Source: Acidobacteriota bacterium
Lineage (GTDB): Bacteria > Acidobacteriota > Thermoanaerobaculia > Multivoradales > Multivoraceae
DNA: 64,000 nt
Assembly (NCBI GenBank): GCA_028877275.1
Contig: JAPPFP010000022.1
Coordinates: 1-64,000 of the forward strand
Direction of reading: 5' to 3'
Shown here: piece by piece, positions 25,743 to 37,100 of the stretch
Layout: the number at the start of each line of letters is the position of its first letter
How positions within the stretch are numbered: position 1 is the first letter of the stretch
Position numbers and translations under genes: made by a program
The notes under the pieces: generated by a model
What the model saw: only the letters and a program-made list of their open reading frames with translations
Database searches by the model: none
Told to the model about the DNA's origin: nothing

Positions 25743-25754
25743 CTCTCAGATGGG

Positions 25755-25760
25755 AGAATA
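25755..25760 (-). promoter_or_regulatory. Candidate -10 element of MpaB-like copy 2
   Basis: TATTCT on the minus strand, within the ten-base block CTATTCTCCC (25752-25761). A near-identical block, CTATACTCCC (25806-25815), faces the other way in front of kynureninase. Confidence 0.4.
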
Positions 25761-25806
25761 GTCTGACCGGCGAACGGGTAGAAGGCCCCGTCTTCTGTTG
25801 CCTCCC

Positions 25807-25812
25807 TATACT
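25807..25812 (+). promoter_or_regulatory. Candidate -10 element of the kynureninase gene
   Basis: TATACT, ending 7 nt before the ATG at 25820; among the closest matches to the TATAAT consensus in the window. Confidence 0.45.
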
Positions 25813-25819
25813 CCCACCG

Positions 25820-27058
25820 ATGGATCCGAAGCGCGACCCGGTGGAGATGGACCGCCGCGATCCGCTGGCGCGCTTCCGCGGTCTATTCGATCTCCCGGAA
25901 GGCCTGATCTACCTCGGCGGACACTCCCTCGGGCCCCCTCCGCGGACGATGCGGGACCGCGCCGAGGCGCTGATCGACCGGGAGTGGGGAACGGATCTGG
26001 TCGCGGCCTGGAACCGGAGCGACTGGCTGGAGTTGCCCGAACGGATCGGGGCGCGGATCGCGCCACTGGTCGGTGCCGGCGCGGACGAAGTGATCGCCGC
26101 CGACTCCGTGTCGCTCAACCTGTTCAAACTGCTCGGAGCGCTAGTGATGAAGGCGCGGGGCCGCAGCGTCGTGCTGGCCGACAGGGGCAATTTCCCGACC
26201 GACCTGTACATGGCGCAGGGCCTCGCGCGTCTTCTCGAAGGCTCCGGGGCGTCGCTTCGCCTGACGACGCCCGAGGACATCGAGTCGGCCTTCGGTTCCG
26301 ACGTGGCGGTGGCGACGGTGTCTCACGTGGACTTTCGCACCGGGCGGCGCCGCGACCTGCGGGCGCTGACCGCGGCGGCGGGCGCTTGCGGCGTACCGGT
26401 GGTCTGGGACCTGAGCCATAGCGCGGGCGCCGTCGGCGTGGGGCTCAACGAGGACGGCGTCGAGTACGCGGTCGGCTGCGGCTACAAGTACCTCAACGGC
26501 GGTCCGGGCGCCCCAGGGTTCCTGTACGTGGCGCGCGAGCTCCAGGAATCGCTCGAGTCGCCCCTCACCGGCTGGATGGGGCACGCGAGTCCGTTCGACT
26601 TCGATACCCGTTACCGGCCCGCGCCGGGAATGCGCCGATTGCTGACCGGCACCCCTCCCATCCTGTCGCTGGCGGCCCTGGAGGACGGCTTGCGGACCTT
26701 CGAGGGCGTGGAGATGGCCGATCTGCGAAGAAAGAGTGGGGCGCTGGGCGACCTCTTCCTCCGGCTTGCCGCCGAGCGAGTCGCGGAGTTCGGCGTCGTC
26801 CCGGCGAGTCCCGAAGACGCTTGCCAGCGAGGCGCCCAGGTTTCTCTCCGTCACCCTGAGGGCCACGCACTGGTTCAGGCGTTGAATGCCCGGGGCGTGA
26901 TCGGCGACTTTCGCGGACCGGACCTCATGCGGTTCGGCCTGGCGCCGCTGTACGTGAGGTACGTGGACGTGTGGAACGCGGTCGAAGCGCTTCGCCTCAT
27001 TCTGGTGACCGGGGAGCACCGTGAAGACCGCTTCCGGCGGCGCAGGCGGGTGCCCTGA
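25820..27058 (+). CDS. kynU: Kynureninase-like PLP enzyme
   Basis: A 412-residue fold-type I PLP enzyme. YLGGHSLGPPP near the N-terminus, GNFPTDLYMAQGL, VVWDLSHSAGAV and CGYKYLNGGPG (Lys223 as the Schiff-base lysine) are those of kynureninase, which cleaves kynurenine to anthranilate and alanine. Length is typical. No tryptophan dioxygenase or formamidase is in the window, so its pathway context is missing. I chose the ATG at 25820, 7 nt after a TATACT hexamer; longer in-frame readings cross the neighbouring gene's promoter. The C-terminus ends in an unusual Arg-rich tail (RFRRRRRVP). Confidence 0.82.
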   Translation: MDPKRDPVEMDRRDPLARFRGLFDLPEGLIYLGGHSLGPPPRTMRDRAEALIDREWGTDLVAAWNRSDWLELPERIGARIAPLVGAGADEVIAADSVSLNLFKLLGALVMKARGRSVVLADRGNFPTDLYMAQGLARLLEGSGASLRLTTPEDIESAFGSDVAVATVSHVDFRTGRRRDLRALTAAAGACGVPVVWDLSHSAGAVGVGLNEDGVEYAVGCGYKYLNGGPGAPGFLYVARELQESLESPLTGWMGHASPFDFDTRYRPAPGMRRLLTGTPPILSLAALEDGLRTFEGVEMADLRRKSGALGDLFLRLAAERVAEFGVVPASPEDACQRGAQVSLRHPEGHALVQALNARGVIGDFRGPDLMRFGLAPLYVRYVDVWNAVEALRLILVTGEHREDRFRRRRRVP

Positions 27059-27146
27059 TCTCCCCGAGAGCCTCCGGCGTTTCAACAGGGTGCGACCGGC
27101 GATCTGTGGTACGGTGTTGCAACTAGTACCCAACCGAACCCGACTC

Positions 27147-27153
27147 GAGGAGA
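27147..27153 (+). promoter_or_regulatory. Shine-Dalgarno of the cytochrome c/copper monooxygenase gene
   Basis: GAGGAGA, 8 nt before the ATG at 27162. It decides this start over a longer upstream in-frame opening and shows that this gene, unlike many here, has a leader; TACGGT (27110-27115) is a possible -10. Confidence 0.6.
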
Positions 27154-27161
27154 TCCGATCC

Positions 27162-28574
27162 ATGAAGCAGGCGCTCGCTTTGCTGATGATCCTCGCGCTC
27201 GCCGCTCCGCTCGCGGCGGCGAACAACAACAACGACGCTCCGACAGCTACGCCGACCTACTACGGCCAAGTGCAGTCGATCCTGGAGCAGGAGTGCCAGG
27301 TCTGTCACCGCCCGAACGGCGCGAACCTGGGCGGCATGGTGGCGCCGATGGCGTTCACCAGCTACCAGGAGACGCGGCCCTGGGCCCGCTCGATCGCCCG
27401 CCAGGTCGAATCCGGTCTGATGCCGCCGTGGCATGCCGCCCCGCAGCACCACGGCGTGTTCGAGAACGAGCGCTCGCTGACCGAGGACCAGAAGGCCACC
27501 CTGATCGCCTGGGCCAAGGGCGGGGCGCCGATGGGCAACGCGGCCGATGCGCCGCCTGCCAAGGTTTGGGAACGCAGCGACGGCTGGACGATCGGCGAGC
27601 CGGACCTGGTCATGGACATGGGCCAGGACTTCTTCGTCGAGGACGATGTTCGCGACCAGTACGTCAACTTCGAGACCGTGATCACGGAGGAGATGCTGCC
27701 CGAGCCGCGCTGGATCAAGGCGGTCGAGTTCCGTCCGGGCGGCCCGGTCGTGCATCACATCATCGCGCGTCCGTTCGGCGGCATCGCTCCGGGCAACGAC
27801 CCGACGGTTCACCACGACGGCTTCGGCACCCTGGTCAAGCCGGGAACCACGATCCGCTGGAACATGCACTACCACAAGGAGCCCGGGCCGGGCACCGGCA
27901 CGTGGGACCGTTCCTCGGTGGCGCTCCGCTTCTATCCCAAGGACTACAAGCCGGACCACGTGATGCAGAGCAAGTCGATGGGCAAGTTCGACTTCGAGAT
28001 TCCGCCCGGCGACTCGAACTACGTCGCTACGACGACGGCGAAGTTCGAGCGCGACGCGCTGCTGCTCGGCTACACGCCGCACATGCACCTGCGGGGCAAG
28101 TCGGCCCACTACCTGGCGAAGTACCCGGACGGCACCGAAGAGGTTCTGCTCGACGTGCCGCGGTACGACTTCAACTGGCAGACGCACTACAAGTACCCGG
28201 CGGGCGGCAAGAAGATCCCGGCCGGGACCGAAATCGAGCTGACGATGACGTGGGACAACTCGGCGGACAACCCGGCGAACCCGGATCCCACCAAGACGGT
28301 CGTCTACGGCGGCCCGACCACGGCCGAGATGATGTTCGGCTTCGTCTCCTACGCCGATGCCGAGGCGGGGTACAACCCGTCGAACACCGGCTTCCTGAGT
28401 CAGCAGCGGTTCAACCGCGAGGAGTTCAGGAAGACGATCAAGGAGCGCTTCGGCGTCGACTGGGACTCGCTCAGCGAAGAGGAGCAGGGCGAGATCTTCC
28501 GCCGCTACCGCCGGCAGCAGCGTCAGGGCGCGGATAGCGACGCCGGCGAAGGAACGGTCAGCGGCGGCGAGTAG
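27162..28574 (+). CDS. Secreted fusion of cytochrome c motif and copper type II (PHM/DBM-like) monooxygenase fold
   Basis: A 470-residue protein with a signal peptide (1-20). A c-type haem motif CQVCH lies at 45-49. The rest resembles the two-domain copper monooxygenase fold (PHM/dopamine beta-monooxygenase): VVHHI (H198, H199) and HYH (236-238) suit the CuH site, while PHMHLRGKSAHY (H307, H309) and the later EMMFGF (Met390/391) suit the His-His-Met CuM site. A membrane-external oxidase that couples haem electron supply to copper hydroxylation is the inference. It has an acidic/glycine tail. It follows kynureninase by 103 nt, with its own Shine-Dalgarno, and ends in an intrinsic terminator. 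Confidence 0.78.
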   Translation: MKQALALLMILALAAPLAAANNNNDAPTATPTYYGQVQSILEQECQVCHRPNGANLGGMVAPMAFTSYQETRPWARSIARQVESGLMPPWHAAPQHHGVFENERSLTEDQKATLIAWAKGGAPMGNAADAPPAKVWERSDGWTIGEPDLVMDMGQDFFVEDDVRDQYVNFETVITEEMLPEPRWIKAVEFRPGGPVVHHIIARPFGGIAPGNDPTVHHDGFGTLVKPGTTIRWNMHYHKEPGPGTGTWDRSSVALRFYPKDYKPDHVMQSKSMGKFDFEIPPGDSNYVATTTAKFERDALLLGYTPHMHLRGKSAHYLAKYPDGTEEVLLDVPRYDFNWQTHYKYPAGGKKIPAGTEIELTMTWDNSADNPANPDPTKTVVYGGPTTAEMMFGFVSYADAEAGYNPSNTGFLSQQRFNREEFRKTIKERFGVDWDSLSEEEQGEIFRRYRRQQRQGADSDAGEGTVSGGE

Positions 28575-28604
28575 CTCCTGCCGCCAGTCGCTTCGTGAAT
28601 CGAC

Positions 28605-28640
28605 AACCCCGCCCCGGCTTCGGCCGCGGCGGGGTTTCGT
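28605..28640 (+). terminator. Intrinsic terminator after the monooxygenase gene
   Basis: A 9-bp stem AACCCCGCC (28605-28613) / GGCGGGGTT (28628-28636) encloses a second stem GGC-TTCG-GCC, and is followed by TTTCGTCGTT. It lies between convergent genes and ends the plus-strand transcript just before the recD stop. Confidence 0.8.
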
Positions 28641-28642
28641 CG

Positions 28643-30403
28643 TTAGCGGAGCCGGTCGAGGAGGCCGGTCGAGCGTGATGTCGTCCGCATGACGGCGGCG
28701 CGGACGGATTGCGCGGTCGCCAGGACGGTGACCTTGCGTCGCGCCCGGGTCACCGCCGTGTACAGCAGTTCCTTCGTGTTGACGCGCGAGTCCGCCTGGC
28801 CCGGGACGAACACGACGTCGTCGTACTCGGAGCCCTGTGACCGATGCACGGTGAGGGCGAAGAAACTCTCATGCTGCGGCAGGCGGGAGGGCGAGACTAG
28901 GAAGCGTTCGCCGGCGTGGTCGAGGTCAGGGAACCAGACCCGCGGGTGGTCCGAGTCGCCGGGAACGACGACGCCCGTAGCTCCGTTCGTGAGGTCGGTC
29001 TGCGGGTCGTTGCGGTTCACGATGATCGGTCGCCCGACGTAGAACTCGTCGTCCTCGGTCCGGCGCCCGGCTTCGGCGAGGCGGCGCTCGACCAGGCGGT
29101 TGAAACGGTCGGTGCCGAAGGGGCCGCGCCGATGGCTGCACAGGACCCGCCGGGCCGGGAACGGAGCGGCGTTAAGCGGGTCCGCGGCCAGCTTCGCCAT
29201 GTGGTCGGACCACTCCCGGGCGCAGTCGCGAGCGAATGCGTCGAAGGCGGCTTCGTTCTCCAGCGGTTCGAGCCGGATCCTGGCGTCGCCGCCGTCAAGC
29301 AGGACGCGCGCGGCCGCGTCGGGGTCGCCGGCGACCACGGCGGCGGCGAGTCGGCCGATGCCGGAACGCTCATCGAAGCGGTAGTTCCTCGTCAAGATCG
29401 TCACGCAGTGCGCCAGCGAGCCCCGGTCGCCCGCCTTGCAGAGATCGCTGAAGACCGAGCCTGGCTCGACCGAGGCCAACTGGTTCGCGTCGCCGAGGAG
29501 AATCAGCCGGCAACCCTCCGGCAGGGCGCTTGCGAGGCGGACCATCACTTGCAGGTCGGCCATCGAGCACTCGTCGACGACCAGGGCGTCAAGGCGGTCC
29601 ATTCGGCTGGTGCGGCTTGCCAGCAGCCGGTGGATCGTCCACGCCTCGGCCGGGAACTCGTGAAGCCCCGGTATCCGATCCAGGAGGCTCCGGCTCAGCT
29701 TCCCGCGGACAGATTCCTGGATGCGCGACGCCGCCTTCCCAGTCGGCGCCGCGAGGCCAATCCGGCGAGGGTGGGCCAGACCGGCGTCGACGAGCGCGGC
29801 GATCAGCTTGGCGACGAGCGTCGTCTTGCCCGTGCCGGGGCCGCCGGTGACGATGCACAACCGCCGCTCCAGGGCGATGTGCAGGGCAGCGACCGCCTCG
29901 GCGGTTCGGTCCTCCCCCTCGTCGAAGACCCGTGCGATCGTGGACTCGGCCTGTGTCGGGTGGCCCCGGTCCGCGGCCAGGGCAAGCAGGCGCGCCGCCA
30001 GGTCGCGCTCGGCGTGGAACAGGCGGTGCAGGTAGAGGCGGTCGCCGTCCAGCACGAGGGGCCGTTCGTTCGGCGCGCCGGCGTCCGCGGCGACGACGGG
30101 ACTTCGAGCCAGCGCTTCGAGCAGGGCGGCCTTTCCGGGTAGTGCGACCGCCTGCAGTTCGGCCGCCAGCGTGTCCTCGGGGCGGCCCGAGTCCGGCCGC
30201 TCCACGAGCGCGGCGATGGGCTTGCCTGCATTTCCGAGATCGAGACAGGCGTGGCCGTTCCGGTGAAGCGCGCTCGTCGTTGCGGCCGCCAGCGCCACGT
30301 CGTCGCCGGCGCCGAGGTCCATCGTCAATCGGGCGAAGTAACGGTCGATGTCGGCGAGAACGCCGGCTTCGGTCAGCGTGTCGATCCGGGCGTGGTTGCT
30401 CAT
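28643..30403 (-). CDS. recD: Exodeoxyribonuclease V alpha subunit
   Basis: A 586-residue SF1B helicase. The Walker A motif GGPGTGKTT is at 187-195, followed by LVVDECSMADLQ (motif II), QLASVEPGSVFSDL (motif III) and the C-terminal LTVHRSQGSEYDDV (motif V/VI region) and YTAVTRAR. RecD is the 5'-3' motor of RecBCD, acting at double-strand breaks. The ATG at 30403 overlaps the recB stop by 4 nt. Length agrees with RecD (about 600), rather than the longer RecD2. Confidence 0.93.
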   Translation of the reverse strand: MSNHARIDTLTEAGVLADIDRYFARLTMDLGAGDDVALAAATTSALHRNGHACLDLGNAGKPIAALVERPDSGRPEDTLAAELQAVALPGKAALLEALARSPVVAADAGAPNERPLVLDGDRLYLHRLFHAERDLAARLLALAADRGHPTQAESTIARVFDEGEDRTAEAVAALHIALERRLCIVTGGPGTGKTTLVAKLIAALVDAGLAHPRRIGLAAPTGKAASRIQESVRGKLSRSLLDRIPGLHEFPAEAWTIHRLLASRTSRMDRLDALVVDECSMADLQVMVRLASALPEGCRLILLGDANQLASVEPGSVFSDLCKAGDRGSLAHCVTILTRNYRFDERSGIGRLAAAVVAGDPDAAARVLLDGGDARIRLEPLENEAAFDAFARDCAREWSDHMAKLAADPLNAAPFPARRVLCSHRRGPFGTDRFNRLVERRLAEAGRRTEDDEFYVGRPIIVNRNDPQTDLTNGATGVVVPGDSDHPRVWFPDLDHAGERFLVSPSRLPQHESFFALTVHRSQGSEYDDVVFVPGQADSRVNTKELLYTAVTRARRKVTVLATAQSVRAAVMRTTSRSTGLLDRLR

Positions 30404-33400
30404 GGCGCTTCGCCGAAGCAGGCGTTGATCGCTTCGATGCAGGCGCGGGACGGACGGTCGTGGAAGACGCCGCTGCCTGGCGCGTTCGGTCTCATGCCGC
30501 GCAGGAACAGGTAGAAGGCGCCGCCGATGTGGCGGTCGTAGTCGTAGTCAGGGAGCCGCAGCGCCAGCAGACGGTGCAGGGCGGCGAGGTACAGCAGGTA
30601 CTGGAGGTGGTAGCCGTGGTGGCGCATCGACTGCGCGATCGCCGCCTCCGAGTACGAGGCCAGGTCCGGACCGAGCCAGTTCGACTTGTAGTCGATGACG
30701 TACCAGCGGCCGTCGTGCCGCGCCGTGAGATCGATGAAGCCGTGCAGGAAGCCGTGGATGGCCGACCGGTTGTCAGGCAACGAGTGGTCGTAGCCGTGCT
30801 CGCACAGGCATGCGGCGAGTTCGGTCCGTCTGAGCCCCTGGACGGGCAGATGGAACTCCAGCTCGGGGATGGGCCTTTGCAGGTCGGCGACCCGAAAGAC
30901 GTTTCCCGCCTCGCCGGGTCGAGTCAGCGGCGTCTCGAAAGCGTCTTGGACCAGGGCCCGGGCCACCGGCTCCCACTTCGGTTCGATGCCATGCCGCTCC
31001 AGCGCATCCCGGCAGATCGAATCGAGGTCCCGGGCGGGTTGCATTCGCTTCTCGAAGATCTCGTGCAAGCACCTACCAGTGCGGCTGCCGCTTGGGAAGG
31101 CGAAGACGGTGAGTTCGTCGTCTTCGTCCTCCTGCCGGGTTCGCCGCGCCGCGGTCGCGGCTTTCTCGTCGGAAGCGTCCGGTTCGTCCGGGTCGTGGTC
31201 GGGCCGGTCGGTCTGCTCATGTTCCGTCTCGGACCTGGCGGCGCCGGCGTCGCTGGCGAGGGCGGAGTAGCTGGTCCGTTGGCGAATGGAAGCCAGTCGG
31301 CGGCCGAGTTCTTGTGCCCCGGGGGTTTCACCGTCGTCCTCGTCTGCGGGGCGGAGCGGCGACGCCGCGGCCTCGGGCGGGGCCAGATCAAACGTGCTGA
31401 CCGCGACGGCGTCCGGCGCCTGGCTCGCGAACCGACGGACATCGGCCAACCAAGCGTCGCTGTCGAGTTTGGCAACCCTGGCGGCGTTCTCGTTCAGGGC
31501 GTCGATTTCGTTCTGGCCGTCGCTGTTTCCGCTCCGGTGGAGGAGCCAGGCCAGCGGTGCGTGCTGAGCGTCGTTCGCCTGTGCCCAACCCACGACGCAG
31601 CGGTGCTTCGCCCTGGTCACTGCCACGTACAGAAGGCGCAGTTCATCCGCGTGTTCCTCGAGGCGCTGGCGATCGCAGGCCTCGTTCGATGGGCGCAGAT
31701 CGAGAACAGGCGTCTGGTCGGCGGCGTCGAAGTACTCGGCGACCTCGGGACGCTTCAGTGGGCGCCTGTGCCAGGCGAAAGGGTAGAAGACGATTCCGAA
31801 CTCCAGTCCCTTCGCTCGATGGACGGTCACGATCTTGATCAGGCTCTCGTCGCTCTCCAAGCGAAGCTGCGCCGTTTCGTCTGCCTCGCTGGGCTCGGCC
31901 CGCGAGCGCCGGAACCAGTCGACGAGGCCATGCCGCGAAGGCCGGTGGCGGGTTTCGGCCTCGTGGAGAAGATCGGCGAGGTGTAGGTAGTTCGTCAGCC
32001 GCCGCGGCCCGTTCGGGTAACGAAGGAGGTTTGAAGCGCAGTCCGACTCCCGGGCGAAGAGGATGTGCCGGATCAGAGCCGCGATGCCCCGCTTTCTCCA
32101 GACCTCGGCCCAGCCGTCCGGGCCGCACGCCCTCTGGCGCCACCCGGTCCAGAAGTCATCGTCGTCGCGGAGTCGGGCGAGCTGCTCTAGGTTCAGTCCG
32201 AACAGGTCGGCCGCCAGCGCGCCTCGCAGCAGCGGGGTGGCGTTGTACTCCGATTCGGTCAGGCACAGGGCGTACAGGAGGCGGTAGAGGGAAGCCGCTT
32301 CGTCGGAATCGAAGACCTTGTCGGTACCCATCTCGATGCTTTCGATGCCGCGTTGGCGCAGGGCCTCGGCTACGCCCTTCCCCTGCTCGCCGGTGCGGAC
32401 GAGCACCGCAATGTCGCCCTCGGAGACGGGCTGCGCGCCATCTTTCGAGACGATCTCGGCAACCGTACAGTTTCCGTCGGGTGAAGCAGACGCCCCGCCG
32501 AGTAGGCGTGCGATTCGATCGGCCGTGTGCTCGGCTACCGCGGGGAGAAGCTGTCCCTTGTTCCACTTCTTGCCGTCCTGTCTGCGGTAGGCCTCGATCT
32601 GGAACGGTCGGGAATCGTGGTCATTGCCGTGCAGGACAAGATGGGGGCGCTCGCGATCGGCCGCCTCGGTCGCTTCGAAGGTGAACTCCTTGATGACGAA
32701 CGGACAGGGCCTTCCGAACAGGGCGTTCACGGCTCGCACGAGCTTCGGAGTCGAGCGATAGTTCCGATCGAGCCTTAACTCCTTGTGGTTGGCGGCCAGA
32801 CGCTTCCTGGCATCGAGGTAGGCGAAGACATCGGCGCCGCGGAAACGGTAGATGGACTGTTTGGGGTCGCCGACGACGAACAAGTTTCCCGCCGAGGCGT
32901 CGTCGCTGGGGTAGATCTTCTCGAAGATGTCCGCCTGTAGGCGGTCCGTGTCCTGAAACTCGTCAATCAGCGCAACCGGGTAGCGGGTGCGGATCCGTTC
33001 GGCCAGGAGTGCGCCGGAGCCGCCGCGAAGCACCAGGTGCAGCTCGGTCAGGAGGTCGGTGAAGCTGAGATGCCGGCGGGCCCAGGCGTTCTCGTGCACG
33101 GTTTCGCGGACGCTCTCTAGCAGGCTGCGTTGCCGGTCCGCGAGCCAGTGGCGCCCGTACTCGTTGCCGGTCTCATCCAGACGATCGAGACGGTCGAACA
33201 GCGAAGTCGCCGGCGGCGGGGTCCGCTTGTAGAGCCTGTCGACAAGGGCTTCGCGGCCGAAAGAGCCGGCGTAGTGCGGTGGCAGATCGCTCAGGGCGCC
33301 GGCCTCGAAGGCGTCGACGACCGCCGTGGCTTGCGCGTCGTTCCGTTTGCCGCTCTTCCAGCGGTGCTTCGACGCATGGCCTTCGGTCACGGGCCGGACG

Positions 33401-34158
33401 ACGTCGATGAACGCGTCGCGTTCCCGCGGGTCACCCCAGAAAGCCTGCGCGCTCCTGCATTCGGCAAGCCACCGATCCCGTCGCGACTGCAACTCTTCGT
33501 CGCGATTCGCGGGTTCAGGGGCCCCTCGGATGTCGCTCCGCTTGGCGTAGTGCTTCGTGGCCCATTGGGTTGCGCTCTCGTCCCACGGGAGCGCCTTCTC
33601 GGCGGCGAAGCGCCGCGACTTGGCGTAGTCGAGCAGTTGCATCTCGACGGACGCCATGCCGTGACGCCAGAAGTCGCGAGTCGCCGCCGCGACCCCCAGA
33701 GCGTCGTCGCCGGTGACCCTAAAGCGAAAAGGAATGCCCGCGGGGAGCGCGAACTCGATCAACGCCCGCTGGCAGAAGCCGTGGATCGTGGTGATGTTCG
33801 CCTGGTCGAAGTCGCGCAGGGCGCTCGTCAGCCTTCCGGTTGCGTCGGTGCGCCGGATGGCGCCACGCCAGTTTTCCGTCAGCTCGCGGGCTTGAGTGGA
33901 GGCGTCTGCGCGAGGGTCGGCGAGAGCTCTTCGCGCCTCGTGCAGAGTCTTCCGGACTCTGTCCCGCAATTCGCCGGCGGCCGAGATCGTGAAGGTGACG
34001 ACCAGGAGCTCGTCGATGGATCGCTCCGCCTCGACGATTAGGCGGGCGACCAGCGTGGTCAACGCATAGGTCTTGCCTGTGCCTGCGCTCGCTTCGATGA
34101 GCAGATCGCCGTTCAACGGGGCTTCCATCGCGCTTCGACGTCCGGTACCGACCGTCAT
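30400..34158 (-). CDS. recB: Exodeoxyribonuclease V beta subunit
   Basis: A 1252-residue protein with an N-terminal UvrD-type helicase (Walker [10 protein letters not shown] at 22-30; [33 protein letters not shown]) and a C-terminal PD-(D/E)XK nuclease ([11 protein letters not shown]1156 and K1158, then GYHLQYLLY). RecB is the 3'-5' motor and the only nuclease of RecBCD. The ATG at 34158 overlaps the recC stop by 4 nt; a longer open reading upstream is antisense-type noise inside recC. Also contains an acidic, repeat-free linker (about 880-960) before the nuclease, as usual. Confidence 0.94.
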   Translation of the reverse strand: MTVGTGRRSAMEAPLNGDLLIEASAGTGKTYALTTLVARLIVEAERSIDELLVVTFTISAAGELRDRVRKTLHEARRALADPRADASTQARELTENWRGAIRRTDATGRLTSALRDFDQANITTIHGFCQRALIEFALPAGIPFRFRVTGDDALGVAAATRDFWRHGMASVEMQLLDYAKSRRFAAEKALPWDESATQWATKHYAKRSDIRGAPEPANRDEELQSRRDRWLAECRSAQAFWGDPRERDAFIDVVRPVTEGHASKHRWKSGKRNDAQATAVVDAFEAGALSDLPPHYAGSFGREALVDRLYKRTPPPATSLFDRLDRLDETGNEYGRHWLADRQRSLLESVRETVHENAWARRHLSFTDLLTELHLVLRGGSGALLAERIRTRYPVALIDEFQDTDRLQADIFEKIYPSDDASAGNLFVVGDPKQSIYRFRGADVFAYLDARKRLAANHKELRLDRNYRSTPKLVRAVNALFGRPCPFVIKEFTFEATEAADRERPHLVLHGNDHDSRPFQIEAYRRQDGKKWNKGQLLPAVAEHTADRIARLLGGASASPDGNCTVAEIVSKDGAQPVSEGDIAVLVRTGEQGKGVAEALRQRGIESIEMGTDKVFDSDEAASLYRLLYALCLTESEYNATPLLRGALAADLFGLNLEQLARLRDDDDFWTGWRQRACGPDGWAEVWRKRGIAALIRHILFARESDCASNLLRYPNGPRRLTNYLHLADLLHEAETRHRPSRHGLVDWFRRSRAEPSEADETAQLRLESDESLIKIVTVHRAKGLEFGIVFYPFAWHRRPLKRPEVAEYFDAADQTPVLDLRPSNEACDRQRLEEHADELRLLYVAVTRAKHRCVVGWAQANDAQHAPLAWLLHRSGNSDGQNEIDALNENAARVAKLDSDAWLADVRRFASQAPDAVAVSTFDLAPPEAAASPLRPADEDDGETPGAQELGRRLASIRQRTSYSALASDAGAARSETEHEQTDRPDHDPDEPDASDEKAATAARRTRQEDEDDELTVFAFPSGSRTGRCLHEIFEKRMQPARDLDSICRDALERHGIEPKWEPVARALVQDAFETPLTRPGEAGNVFRVADLQRPIPELEFHLPVQGLRRTELAACLCEHGYDHSLPDNRSAIHGFLHGFIDLTARHDGRWYVIDYKSNWLGPDLASYSEAAIAQSMRHHGYHLQYLLYLAALHRLLALRLPDYDYDRHIGGAFYLFLRGMRPNAPGSGVFHDRPSRACIEAINACFGEAP

Positions 34159-37100
34159 GAACGGGCCTCCTTCAGCGGGCCGAGGAGGTCGCGGGCGAGC
34201 GACTCGAACGGGTCGCGCAGGGGATCGTCGCCGAAGATCAACCGGTGACAAGCGTCGCCGCCCTCGCCGAAGTCGCCGTTCCAGTCCTTGAGGGCGGCCG
34301 CGCTCGACCCCTTGGTGCCGATCCACTTCCAGGAGGTCGAGGGGAAGAAGGGCAGCGGTCGGCGCTGACCGTCCCGCCAGGTTTCGACCCACCTCCTGAG
34401 CATCGATCTAGCGGCATCCGGGGAGGGGCCGCCGAGCTTCTCGCTCTCGACTTCGGTAGTGCCGCCGAACAGGTACGCGGCGGCTGAACGGTTCCGGTGG
34501 CAGATGGCGGCCAGCAGCCGTAGCCAGACGGCGAGTCGATCTTTGGGGCGGATCCGGCCGATACGCCACCAGAGAAGCTCGTTCTTCGCATCGTGGAAGC
34601 GCGCGACTCCTCCCACCAGACGGACGCCCCGGACGACGATGTCGACTTCCTGGAGTGGCACTTCTTCGTGTTCCCGGAATCTCTGCATCGCTTGCAGAAG
34701 ACTCCGCACCTGGGCCGCTGATTCGCGGTGCTGCACGCGGCCAAGGTTTGCGGGCGGCAGCAGGCCCCTAGCCGCGGCCAGGTCGTGGGTCCTCTCGTCT
34801 TCCAGATCACCTAGGTCCGCCAGCTCGGTCTTCAGGCGCCAGACCTCCAGTGCATTCAGGTCGAGAGCTTCGTCGTCTTCGATGCGGTCTTCGCGCGTGT
34901 CGAAGACCAGATCCAACCGGTTGCGGACGAACTCCTTCGACGGGCTGAAGGCGAACCGGACGAAGTCCTCGAGCTCGAGTTCCTCGGTGCCGTCACGACG
35001 GCCGCTCTCGGCCACCTCGCCCTGGAAGCGGTCTGGCCGCTCGCGTCGCGAGGAGAGAGTCGTTGCCGCGGCGGCCATGGGCTGCGAGTAGCTGAATAGT
35101 GCCGAGGCATTGCTCGGGTCGATGTCATTGTCCTGGAAGTAGCGGCGGCTGAATGGCTGTAGCGGGTGAAGCCGGATCCAGTCGTCCGCTTTGATTGCCG
35201 GGAAGCGTTCCGCTAGGCGTTGGACCAGCTCACTTACGACCACGGACGGCGGGATCGGCTTGTCTTCCTGGAGATCACGGCCAGTGTAGGTCAGCACGAG
35301 GCAGCGCCTTGCACCAAGGAGCGCCTCGAGGAAAGCGAAGCGGTCCTCGTCGCGGCGGTCGCGGTCGCCGGGCTGGCGGGCCGGGCCGTCGAACAGGTCG
35401 GCTTGGAAGTCGAGGGCGGCGAGGCGCGGTCTGCTGGGGAAGACGCCGTCATTCAGGCCGACGGCGCAGATCACCTTTGCCGGGAGGACTTGGCCGGAAG
35501 CGAGCCCGGCGACCGTGACCGCATCCGCGAGGCGCGGCGCGGACCGAACGGCCTCCGCGGCGAGCCCGTTCAGCACGTCTCGGAGCACCGGGAATGCGAT
35601 CGGCTCGGTGGCTTCGGCACGCTGGCACTGCTCCTCGAAGGCGTCGATCAGGCGCGCCACGGCGTCGACCTCGCGGGCACCTTCGGCGCCAGCGCGTTTG
35701 TCGCGGACGAAGAACGCGTCGAGGACCTCGCTCCGTAGCCGCTCAGTCCACTGGCTTGCAGTGTGCTTGGTTTCCATCCATCCGTCGAGTACGAACGCCA
35801 GCTCGCAGTAGCGGCAAAAGCGCCCCAAGAGTTCGTAGTCGTGGGCACTCCTGCGAAACCCGCGTCGGTCGAGGGCGCAGGGCGTCTTGTCGTCGATCAG
35901 CACGTCGCCCTCGTCCATCGCATAGCCGAGAATGAGCCGGCTCAGGCCGTGCCTCCAGTTGTGGCTCGCGGAGGCGGGCACGCCGAGTTCGGTTCGGTGG
36001 TCTTCGTCGATACCCCAGTGAATCCGGGCCCGTGCGACCGCATCCCGAATCGCTGCTAGGTCGGCGTCGGCCAACCCGAACCTGGCACGCACTGACACAG
36101 CGAGCAGGGGTACCAGCACGTCGCTCGCCGCGTAGCGGGAGCCCGGCAGTTCTAGCAGGTCGAGGAATGCGGCGAGCGCCGCGCCCTCCCTCAGTCGGTG
36201 CCTGCCGATGCTGAAAGGGATCGGTCCGGTTGCGCCGAAGACAGCCTCGACCAGCGGTGCGTAGGTGTCGAGGTCAGGCGTCAGGATCAGCACGTCCGCG
36301 GGCTGGACGTCCGGGTGAGTGTCGAAGATTCCGAGCAACCGGTCGTGCAGGACTTCGACTTCGCGGGTCGCAGAGTGGCAGACGTGGATCTGGATCGAGT
36401 CGTCGCGGCGTTGCGGTTCCCGTTCGGGCGGCTCGCTGGCGGCCTCGGCGTCCAGGATGTCGCGCTGCAGGGCGGCCAGACAGGTGGCGGGAAGGGGCGC
36501 GTCTTCGGCTGCCTGGCGGTTCAGGACGGTTGGAGTTTCCGGACCGCTCGCGAGCAGCGTTTGCAGGTCGCGCGCCGGCCGACCCCAGGCGCCGAGCAGG
36601 TCGTCGTGTTCCTCGTAGTAGCCGCGGTCGTCGCGTCTGGGGGCGTCATACCAGAACTTGAACGAAGGACTGAGCAAGTAGAGATCAACGTCCATCGCGC
36701 CGGCGGCGAGCTTCAGCATCTCTACGTAGGTGGGTGACATCAAGGCGACGTGGAAGAAGCTCACCCTGTGTCGGGGAGTTCCCTGGGGACTCTCCGGCGC
36801 GCGCCGTGCCAGGGCGTCCCGGTAGTGGTCGATGGCATCGACCCAGTGCCGGGGCTGGGCCTCGCCTGCCGCGAGATCGGCCCAAAGGCGTGCGTGCCAG
36901 GAGTCGAATGCGCCCTGTTGCCAGCCGCGAATGCTGTCCGGCCGGTAGATGCGGCAACGGTCGTAGGCGACGGCAAGCCGGTCGGCCAGTTCGAACCGCT
37001 TGCGCGCGTCGCCGTCGGTCAGGTAGCGGGCGATCTCGTCATCTCCCGTCCAGTTCCCGAGGCGGTCGAAGATCCTCCAACGCAGGTAGGAAGGACCAAA

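Noticed and set aside
32500-34392. Longer RecB reading with N-terminal extension to 34392
   Set aside because: The extra ~78 residues are basic noise inside recC; the ATG at 34158 overlaps the recC stop in the operon's usual ATGA manner and begins just before the helicase domain.
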